64,000 nucleotides of DNA, taken from the NCBI RefSeq assembly GCF_011388215.1, contig NZ_CP049989.1:2914001-2978000 (forward strand), in the 5' to 3' direction. Positions 36,001 through 42,122 of the stretch are shown in pieces. Positions within the stretch are counted from its first letter, which is position 1. Every line of letters begins with the position of its first letter. Under the pieces are notes generated by a model. That model ran no database searches. It worked only from the letters and a program-made list of their open reading frames with translations, and had not been told where the DNA came from. A program made the position numbers and the translations under genes. This stretch comes from Hydrogenophaga crocea (GTDB taxonomy: Bacteria; Pseudomonadota; Gammaproteobacteria; Burkholderiales; Burkholderiaceae_C).

Positions 36001-36199
36001 GGTCGAAGCGCACGACGGGTGGGTCCTCCTGGACCACAAGTCGAACCCCGGTGGGGCTGCCCGAGACGAGGACTTGGTGGCTGAGCATGGTCCTCAGCTC
36101 GAGTCCTACGGCCACGCCCTCCTAGCCGCGACCGGCAAGCCCGTGAGCCAGCGGTGGCTCTACCTGCCGGTGGCTGCACGAGCCGTTCGCTTGGCTTGA
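33026..36199 (+). CDS. AddA/RecB-like UvrD helicase with C-terminal nuclease
   Basis: A 1057-residue superfamily-1 helicase-nuclease starting at the ATG at 33026 (GGAGG 9 bases upstream). Walker A is GAGSGKT (10-16), the DEFQD box is at 340-344, followed by GDSKQAIYGFRG (motif III), LTYHGAKGLEWPVVVL (motif V region) and RRLLYVGLTRARD (motif VI). The C-terminal RecB nuclease keeps GTALHLCIA, Asp990 in GRIDLLV, LLDHKSN (Asp1003, Lys1005) and QLESYGHAL. All helicase and nuclease motifs are intact. Paired with the AddB-like gene it should process double-stranded DNA ends. An in-frame extension upstream to 32630 overlaps the previous gene and is rejected. Confidence 0.85.
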   Translation: MNNIEFISAGAGSGKTYKLTETLAQALESGAARPHAILATTFTVKAATELRERARSWLLETGSIDLATAIGQARLGTVNSVCGQMLKRFSFELGLSPDQTVLGEGQSKRLLKATLAESMDAAAQAQLVWLTERLGIEQADWSKTVEDVVKAALNNDIAPAALRAMGTQNADAMLANWPAPTAGPDPTDALVAALAKAHQEVAAYVEQQLAAGAKVAKNLTDGLEDIQKLDRRFQSNRWSWPDWIGAAGLNAGAKVKDLVEPVKAAAQAHESHPAFHAEVRQYLELVFNLAADVLDAYEQAKKALGAVDFSDQEVLLLRALRTKPSVREALAAELDLIMVDEFQDTSPLQLALFVELAKLAKRSVWVGDSKQAIYGFRGTDASLIAGVLGAIKDWGGTIGKALDTSRRSIEGLVALTNGVFGSAFEPDLTPAQVQLQPLRKDIPDQPALLNWSFESSRNDSDYLGLGQAVRELLASGVKVEDKDTEQLRPIQAGDVGVLCRYNEQVGFAVTSLTRWGIPSASPRSGLLGTAEAIYVMACLRRLNDPTDTVATALVLTLAEGMPVETWLQDRLQHLANDGAKSHEWKTTGDNAHPLLARLEELRPTLNALTPQEALRLAAAESQVARLVGQWSASPHESRNRLANVEALVEFGKTFEDECVAAKRPATVSGMLRWLDELASAEDDNRATSADNSVTVLTYHGAKGLEWPVVVLTSLDATARSSLWGVRARTVGAFDPQQPLANRFVHCWLKTWGKRSQPQAALNAEGSDIGKAMQAEALAENRRLLYVGLTRARDMNVAVSFVRSRGPGRAWVGEIQGATELLFGDSGAVALPCGRQLSRLTKSWSKDDCAVEPPAKAPETCHWFTPRPRMQGEPLWHRPSAASGGAFKVAETDTVGVRLSLAGKPDMASLGTALHLCIARAGVLGGVSAPEVERVLKTWAVAHCVDKDAVCAQVAAFQAWISARWPGCPVHVEVPVEADGPNGTRIRGRIDLLVEAHDGWVLLDHKSNPGGAARDEDLVAEHGPQLESYGHALLAATGKPVSQRWLYLPVAARAVRLA

Positions 36200-36250
36200 C
36201 GGTCCCGTAGACGAAGTAGGCAGAGTTCAACAGAAACAGAAGTGACGACT

Positions 36251-37462
36251 ATGGAAGTGAAGTTCTTGTCGCGCGTAAAGACACAGACGACTCTCGTTGC
36301 ACTTGTGGAGAGCTGCGATTCCATGCAGTGGGCGGTCGCCTGGGCTACCGAGAACGCAGTCTTCGAAGCGGCGATGAAGCACAGCGAGAAGTTCGAGCAC
36401 TTCGTCGTGGGCACTCACATGTTCCAAACGCAGCCCGAGGTTCTTGAGCGAGCTGCAGCCCTTTCGGCCGCAGCCGTCGTTCCGCCTACCGGTGACTTGT
36501 TTCACCCGAAGGTATACCTGTTTCGCAACGGGCAACGCATCCGCTGCGTGGTCGGGAGTCCCAACCTTACGAAGGCCGCGATGCGTCGAAACGTCGAGGC
36601 AAGCGTGCTGCTGGACGGCTCGTCCGAGGATGCTGCACTGGCGGACCTAAGTCGCTTTGTTGCGGAAGCTTGGAGCGGCGCCGATGACCTCTCGCCTGAG
36701 TTCCTCTATCGGTACCGTCATCAGTACGACGCAAAGGAGGTTGTGCGAGAGGAACTGACTAAGTTTGCTGACGTTCGACTACCCCTCAACCGGAACACCA
36801 AGCGTGCGCCACATGACATGAGCTGGGCGGACTACCTTGTGCAGGTCCGGAGCTCATCGCACCCGTCGGCGCACCTTCTCAATGAGCGCCTGGGCGTCTT
36901 GACGAACGCACGCGCCCTATTCGCTACCGGCGTTTCCTACGCCGAATGGGTCGAAGACGACCGCAAGCTGGTCGCAGGTACTCTGGGACGCAAGAAATCC
37001 CAACAGCCGGGAGTGGACTACGGCCTCTTCGGAAGCATGGGCGCGAGTGGGACGTTTGCGAACCTGGTCATCGAAGCGCCTCAAGGCCTCTCCGCCGCCC
37101 TCGACTTCATCCCGTTGATGGGACTGGTCACGCAAAGTGACTACGACCGCTACTGCGAGGCGTTTGTCGCAGCCTTCGACCAGGACGGCAGGGTGGGCGG
37201 GCTACCGACCGCAACCAGGCTCTTGGCGATGAAGCGTCCCGACACGTTCGTGTGCATCGACTCAGCCAACAGAAAGGACTTGTGCGAGAACTTTGGTGTC
37301 AGCCCGAGCACAACAAACCTAGGAAATTACTGGCAACGCATCATCGAGCCGATGCAAGGCGATGCTTGGTGGAGGCATCCCCAGCCCAGCAATGCGGCTG
37401 ACGTCCAAATCTGGTTGGGGCGCGCAGCGCTCCTGGACGCCATTTACTTTACGCCCCGCTGA
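36251..37462 (+). CDS. Phospholipase D-fold nuclease-like protein
   Basis: A 403-residue protein (ATG at 36251; a GTG at 36242 is possible). One HKD-type motif is clear: FHPKVYLFRNG with His85 and Lys87, followed by VVGSPNLTKAAMRRNVEASV, which supplies the Asn and Glu. One such motif means the active site would form in a dimer, as in the nuclease Nuc and the DISARM protein DrmC. The C-terminal 250 residues are unfamiliar and may recognise DNA. It lies 51 bases after the AddA-like gene on the same strand and likely belongs to the same operon. Confidence 0.75.
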   Translation: MEVKFLSRVKTQTTLVALVESCDSMQWAVAWATENAVFEAAMKHSEKFEHFVVGTHMFQTQPEVLERAAALSAAAVVPPTGDLFHPKVYLFRNGQRIRCVVGSPNLTKAAMRRNVEASVLLDGSSEDAALADLSRFVAEAWSGADDLSPEFLYRYRHQYDAKEVVREELTKFADVRLPLNRNTKRAPHDMSWADYLVQVRSSSHPSAHLLNERLGVLTNARALFATGVSYAEWVEDDRKLVAGTLGRKKSQQPGVDYGLFGSMGASGTFANLVIEAPQGLSAALDFIPLMGLVTQSDYDRYCEAFVAAFDQDGRVGGLPTATRLLAMKRPDTFVCIDSANRKDLCENFGVSPSTTNLGNYWQRIIEPMQGDAWWRHPQPSNAADVQIWLGRAALLDAIYFTPR

Positions 37463-37542
37463 GCATGCTGCTCTTTGAGTTCCTGCGGACTCAGCACCCA
37501 GCAATCGCCCCTGAGACAACCTACCTCTGATTTGACCAGCCT

Positions 37543-39528
37543 ATGAGCAGTGACCGAGCTGCGTTCTGGAGCATTCAGCCGGGAAGTCCCAGTCCCAGGC
37601 AGCAGTTGAGCGACCTCGTCCTGGCGTGGGGGAAGGACATTCACACCGGAGAGGCACGGTACATCTTCGAGCTCGAAGAAAAGCATCGCGGCTCGAAATG
37701 CAACTGTGTTTGCTACTGCTGCGGCGAGCCCTTGACGGCCGTGAATGCCGCCAAGACCGAGTGGAGAAGGCGGCCGCACTTCAGGCACCCCGATGGCACT
37801 GACCGGCACTCCTGCCTCGTACTCACTGCCCGAGCCGCGGCTCTTGAACTGCTCGAGAAACAAGACCGCGTAGTGCTCCCTGCTCGGCGCGTATCTGCCC
37901 AGGTTGTCGGGTTGAGCGGTGCCGCTTACTCCGCATGGATTTCTCAGCCGGCGGAAGCGGTGAACATACGGAGCTTCAAGCCACTTGACCAAGTACGCGC
38001 CCTGTTGACGCTCGAGGACGGCAGGACTGTCGTCGTTCAGCTCACGGGTTCCCTATCTGAAGAACTTGACGGCGCCTTACATCCTGTCGTCCAGGTCGTG
38101 ATGGACGACCCCGCCCTGGCCGCGCTAGACCCCAACGAGCTCAAGGGGCGACTGCACCTCTTGGTGGAGGCCGGGAGTTGGCATGGGCAGCACTGGTCGG
38201 ACGCATCCCTGGCAGAGCAAGCGCATGCGCTCGCCACCGCAAAGGCGGTTGCCGCTCTGGACTGGCTTCCTGACGAAGCGTTGCAGGACCTTGGCCCAAC
38301 AGCCGGCAGGGAGTCGTTGTTGCATTGGCTAGCGAAGGACGTCCTCAGGCGAGAGGAGCGCCTGCGGATACCGGAACTTGTTCTCCGAGAGCATCTCGGC
38401 GGCGCCGGCTCAAAGCTGCACCATGAAGTTGCTCGGCGCGACGAGAGCCTGCTTGAGCTCTCGAACGTTCGGCTAGAAGAAAAGGTCGGCCAGATTCGTC
38501 CCGACCTCATCGCACAGTTTGTTGACCCCGTAGACGGCGCGCGGGGGACCTTGCTCATAGAGGTCACGGTCACTAACGCAATCACGGCCGAGCGGCTTGA
38601 CCGAATCCGCGCGGAAGGCTTCGCGGCTCTCGAAATCAATGTCGGGAGTCTCGGGGGAACGCTGTCCCGAGCCGAGTTCACAGCTTTGGTGGTGCATGAA
38701 CTGGCCGCGAAGCGGTGGCTTGCCCATCCTTGGCTCGACGAAAAGGCGGCGACCAGAGCAGCGCAGCTGGAGCTAGAACTTCAGGCTGATGAGCAGGAAT
38801 TGGCGCGGCTGCGGAGCGAGTACCTGGCGGCTGTGAAGAGTCTCGCTGCTCTTCGTGCAGAGGATGCCCAAACCCATGAAGCCAGGCAACTCCAGGAGTC
38901 GACCCGTGAGCTCATCGCCGAGCTTGGGAAAGAGCTTGCGTCGTACGGGTTGGCACACGGAGATGACCCAGTTCTCTACGCGTGGCAGGGAAGCGTCCTC
39001 GACCGTCTGCTCTCGATTCAGGATAACGCGGCCTGGGGGTACCGCGTAGAGACGCTTTGGCAAGTACTGAACACAGCCCTTGTCGAGAAGGCGCAGGACA
39101 AGCTTTGTTGGCACACCCTCTACCTCACGGCGCTCAAGGCGTACAAGCCGAACTTGGAGCCCCAGCACCGTGCGCGTGTCACCCAGTGGCGGGAGAAGGT
39201 TTGGCAAGACCTTGAAGACTGCGGTCAGCGAGGTGTTGAGTCGGTGTACAGGCGAAGCCGACGTTTCGACCCGCTCCTGGGCGTTCTCTTCCCCGAGATG
39301 CGGGAGCTACTGGCTCGCCCCCTGCCTGGCGAGGCGACAAGCAGGCGTCCCGGCCCGGCACCCTCACAACCCCAAGAAGTCGGCCGAAGACCAATGGACG
39401 GTAGTCCGTCGATGCACTGGAGCCGCGAGCCGGCTTGGCTAAAGGGTCCAGAACTCGACGACTGGAAACGAAAGAACCCTGAGGCGGCAGCGGCCTGGGA
39501 GGACTGGCTTAAGCGCAAAACAAGCTGA
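37543..39528 (+). CDS. CoiA-like zinc-site and PD-(D/E)XK nuclease protein
   Basis: A 661-residue protein. Residues 57-91 hold a zinc-type cluster, CYCCGEPLTAV then RPHFRHPDGTDRHSC, like the N-terminal module of competence-protein CoiA nucleases. A nuclease core follows: Asp321 in QIRPDLIAQF and Glu340 in LLIEVTVT, where Thr replaces the usual Lys of ExK. A long coiled-coil stretch (about 405-470, repeated Leu and Glu) leads to a helical C terminus ending in DDWKRKNPEAAAAWEDWLKR. No housekeeping role fits. It lies 80 bases after the PLD gene. Assignment to CoiA is by motif spacing only. Confidence 0.6.
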   Translation: MSSDRAAFWSIQPGSPSPRQQLSDLVLAWGKDIHTGEARYIFELEEKHRGSKCNCVCYCCGEPLTAVNAAKTEWRRRPHFRHPDGTDRHSCLVLTARAAALELLEKQDRVVLPARRVSAQVVGLSGAAYSAWISQPAEAVNIRSFKPLDQVRALLTLEDGRTVVVQLTGSLSEELDGALHPVVQVVMDDPALAALDPNELKGRLHLLVEAGSWHGQHWSDASLAEQAHALATAKAVAALDWLPDEALQDLGPTAGRESLLHWLAKDVLRREERLRIPELVLREHLGGAGSKLHHEVARRDESLLELSNVRLEEKVGQIRPDLIAQFVDPVDGARGTLLIEVTVTNAITAERLDRIRAEGFAALEINVGSLGGTLSRAEFTALVVHELAAKRWLAHPWLDEKAATRAAQLELELQADEQELARLRSEYLAAVKSLAALRAEDAQTHEARQLQESTRELIAELGKELASYGLAHGDDPVLYAWQGSVLDRLLSIQDNAAWGYRVETLWQVLNTALVEKAQDKLCWHTLYLTALKAYKPNLEPQHRARVTQWREKVWQDLEDCGQRGVESVYRRSRRFDPLLGVLFPEMRELLARPLPGEATSRRPGPAPSQPQEVGRRPMDGSPSMHWSREPAWLKGPELDDWKRKNPEAAAAWEDWLKRKTS

Positions 39529-39609
39529 TGCCACCCGACCTTTGTTGTCAATGAAGTATGCCCTGGGCGATGAGGCAGCAGAGCCTTGAAGCCACTCGCG
39601 AATACAACG

Positions 39610-39681
39610 CAATAGTCTTGTGATGGCAAAGCACAATAGTCTTGCAACTGCACAACACAATAGTCGTGTAACCGTAGCGAG
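39610..39681. repeat. Three tandem 24-bp repeats upstream of an unknown gene
   Basis: CAATAGTC starts at 39610, 39634 and 39658, an exact 24-base period (third copy CAATAGTCG). The first 11-12 bases are near identical while the rest of each unit drifts. They lie 60-130 bases before the start at 39741 and may be regulator-binding iterons. Too few and too divergent for a CRISPR array. Confidence 0.75.
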
Positions 39682-39740
39682 CGAGGCTCGCAGCCTGCAC
39701 GCACCGCCACGAGTCCAACGCCATAGACTAGAACGCCGCC

Positions 39741-40640
39741 ATGGACGGCAACGCCCCTGACAACGCAGCCAACTCAAGCGTCGACTTCATCGCCATCGAC
39801 ACAGGCGACCTGGAGCGGCTTGTAGGCGAGCCTGTAGTCGTTGCAATTCTTAAGGCAGCCCCCTTGAAGGTTCAGACCCGCGTTGCAAAGGCGGCCTACC
39901 ACCTGCAGAGAGCCTTGCGCCTGGAGGGTGTAGACGACGAAATGGGCGCCCTACGGTTGATTGCGGCCGAGGAGGAGTTGGTAGTTGCCATTTTCGAGTG
40001 GCTCAAGCTGAACTCGGAGCATTTCCCTGAGCACCGAGACTTCGTGGCCAAGCAGAAGAATCACTTGGTGAAACTCGCCGTCACTCCAGTACTAGGGCAG
40101 ATGGCCCTGGTGTTCGAGGACTTTCTATTCAACGGAATCACGCCAGCTGGGCTGGAGGGCTTGACATCCTGGCGTGTGGTACCAGCGGTCAAGAGTGGTC
40201 GGGTCGTATTGCAAATATTCGCAGACGGGGAGAAGCCACTCATTGAGGTGAATCCACTCGACGTGGCGATTACCAAGAACGACGTGAGCGATGACACCGT
40301 GGTCAACGACCTGTATCAAGCATTCTTGGAGCGGCTACCCGACACGGAGGGCAACCGGGTCAAGCGATTTGTGACGGAGCGGGCCGACTACCGCAACAAA
40401 CTGCTCTATGCCGAGGACGGACGGTCTTACTCGATGGGTGAGTCGCTTGCAGACGTCCGACACATCGTAGAGCGTGACCTCAAGCGGCTGCTTTGGTGCT
40501 TGGCAGCGCTACTGACAAACAAGCCACTGACCAAGTCATGGGGAGCGGTAAGCCAGTTCCTTGCGCTCTACCGGCGCGTCTTGACTGAGGCGAAGGTGCT
40601 TGGGCCTTCAAAGCCCGACCCAGAAGTCTCGCAAAGCTGA
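39741..40640 (+). CDS. Hypothetical protein at the end of the defence island
   Basis: A 299-residue cytoplasmic protein without signal or membrane segments. I do not recognise a family. The N-terminal half is helical (LKVQTRVAKAAYHLQRALRL), the middle has beta stretches (GRVVLQIFADGEKPLIEVN) and the C terminus is helical again. The acidic-basic pattern near residues 205-250 (RVKRFVTERADYRNKLLYAE) is the best candidate for a functional site. It is the last gene before the right copy of the 17-bp repeat, so it belongs physically to the island. Confidence 0.6.
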   Translation: MDGNAPDNAANSSVDFIAIDTGDLERLVGEPVVVAILKAAPLKVQTRVAKAAYHLQRALRLEGVDDEMGALRLIAAEEELVVAIFEWLKLNSEHFPEHRDFVAKQKNHLVKLAVTPVLGQMALVFEDFLFNGITPAGLEGLTSWRVVPAVKSGRVVLQIFADGEKPLIEVNPLDVAITKNDVSDDTVVNDLYQAFLERLPDTEGNRVKRFVTERADYRNKLLYAEDGRSYSMGESLADVRHIVERDLKRLLWCLAALLTNKPLTKSWGAVSQFLALYRRVLTEAKVLGPSKPDPEVSQS

Positions 40641-41012
40641 GTCCCAGGCCTGTAGCAGAACGCACCTTGGAGTTGGAGTTGAAGTGGACCCGGTTCCGTG
40701 GACGTTTTTCGGTTCGATTCTCAAACCGTCTATCGTTTGCGCTTGAGCCCAGAGAGACGCCATCGTCCGCCATTGCTTGGCGAGGTTTTCACGCGCGGCC
40801 CTAAAGCAATCGATGTCCGTGATTCGACACTCGCACCTCATACGCTCTGGCGCACCGTGCCACCCTCTGCATTTAGTTGAAGCAGCGACGTCCACCAAGC
40901 ATGGGCGTTTTTCCCGGCGATGCATCCACCTCGGTCCCGACCGGTACTCGGCCTTCGATTTGGTCTTCTAGAGTGTTGGCCAAACGAGCAGCCATCGCGA
41001 TAAATTGGAAGG
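40641..41012. other. Island edge without genes
   Basis: 372 bases holding the right 17-bp repeat at 40687; no supported gene or terminator. Confidence 0.5.
40687..40703 (+). repeat. 17-bp IS-end-like direct repeat, right copy
   Basis: Identical and co-oriented with 23147-23163 (GACCCGGTTCCGTGGAC); 17.5 kb apart. It lies 46 bases after the last island gene. Confidence 0.7.
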
Positions 41013-41582
41013 ATGAGTCCTACGTCGACACCAAGTTCCGTCCACGTGCCGCGAAGGGCCGACTTCCTGCTGTACTTAGACCTCGACGGCGTCGTCCAAC
41101 ATGAAGCAGTGGTATGGCATCCACGCCGCGGCATTCACGTGAGTTCAGTCCTTGCACCTGGTCACACGCTCTTTGAGTGGGTCCCGTTGCTTGTCACCGC
41201 GCTTGAACCGTTCCCTGAGGTGCGAATTGTTCTGAGCAGCTCCTGGTGCATCAGACCGGGTTACGGGAGGACTCTCAAGCGCCTCCCTGAAACCTTACGC
41301 CGACGCTTTATTGGCGGCACGTTTCACAGGAGAGTTCATGGGGCCGACACCTGGCTGCAAGCGTCGTTCCAGAACATTCCGCGTGGCATGCAGGTCTGGG
41401 CTGACGTACAGCGGCGAAGGCCTCGCCAGTGGCTGGCGCTTGATGATGACGTTGAGGGGTGGCCCCCCTGGGCGCAAGAGAATCTCATCGCATGCGACGG
41501 GAGCACGGGGCTCTCGAGCGCACCTGTTCTAGAAGAGTTCTCCGCCAAACTCAAGCGTTGCGCTGCTGCGCTGCATATGTAG
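41013..41582 (+). CDS. HAD-fold phosphatase-like protein
   Basis: A 189-residue protein of the haloacid dehalogenase fold. The nucleophile motif is LYLDLDGVVQ near residue 25, motif II is IVLSSSWCI, and ALDDDVEGWP supplies the acidic motif IV. It is like the stand-alone HAD domains related to the Swiss-army-knife RNA-repair proteins. Substrate unknown. The ATG at 41013 directly abuts a GGAAGG stretch, so a GTG at 41043 (MPRRADFLLYLDLDG) may be the real start. It converges with the DUF6471 gene. Confidence 0.68.
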   Translation: MSPTSTPSSVHVPRRADFLLYLDLDGVVQHEAVVWHPRRGIHVSSVLAPGHTLFEWVPLLVTALEPFPEVRIVLSSSWCIRPGYGRTLKRLPETLRRRFIGGTFHRRVHGADTWLQASFQNIPRGMQVWADVQRRRPRQWLALDDDVEGWPPWAQENLIACDGSTGLSSAPVLEEFSAKLKRCAAALHM

Positions 41583-41625
41583 GCGGTCGCAGGGCGCGGC
41601 ACACCATGCGGCCGGCTCGAGGGTG

Positions 41626-41946
41626 TCAAGCATCGCGCTCGACTTCCCGAAACCTTCTCGCCACTCGCACTAGGTCGAGTTCCTCGCAGTTCATCGCCAC
41701 CATCAGCTGCAAGAAGAACGCGAAGGTGAAGTTGCCACGGTTGACGCGATTCATGATGGCCGCGGCGCTGTTTCGCACCCCCACACCAGCCAGCAGCGCC
41801 TCCAGGTGTTTGTAGGACTTGCCAGTGCGCTCCATCTCGGCACGCACGATGGCTCTGGCCTCGTCCTCCCAGAAGGTCTTGCGGCGGGCGTTCTCGCGGT
41901 TTTGGATATTCGGGTCGAGCTCTTGCGCTCTTGGCTGCTTCGGCAT
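41626..41946 (-). CDS. DUF6471-like small DNA-binding-type protein
   Basis: A 106-residue protein starting MPKQPRAQELDPNIQ. The core WEDEARAIVRAEMERTGKSY, then LAGVGVRNSAAAIMNRVNRG and FFLQLMVAMNCEELDL, is helical and matches the DUF6471 pattern, a short helix-turn-helix-like unit similar to Xre proteins. It is divergent from the transposase gene, with 176 bases between the starts that hold two small palindromes, so it may regulate the tns genes. That role is inferred. Confidence 0.65.
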   Translation of the reverse strand: MPKQPRAQELDPNIQNRENARRKTFWEDEARAIVRAEMERTGKSYKHLEALLAGVGVRNSAAAIMNRVNRGNFTFAFFLQLMVAMNCEELDLVRVARRFREVERDA

Positions 41947-42011
41947 GCGGTCTAAAACGCGTTGTGTCTTTTTATTCTGCGCTAAACAATCCGATTTAGA
42001 CTAACATCAAT

Positions 42012-42049
42012 CCAAATGGATATATTTGGTGCCACTTTGTTGCACCAAA
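42012..42049. promoter_or_regulatory. Overlapping palindromes in the divergent tns promoter region
   Basis: CCAAAT (42012-42017) mirrors ATTTGG (42024-42029), and TTTGGTGC (42025-42032) is mirrored perfectly at 42042-42049 with a 9-base spacer. They lie between the DUF6471-like gene and tnsAB. An operator or a transposon-end binding site are both possible. Confidence 0.5.
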
Positions 42050-42122
42050 CTCGGTGTGGATGGAGGAAAACGCTGCTCCCGGTTTCTAGACGCAGCTCAT
42101 CACCTCAGTTTTCCGCGCCGTC

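Noticed and set aside
39610..39681. CRISPR array
   Set aside because: Only three units, with no separation into constant repeats and unique spacers of normal length, and no cas genes.
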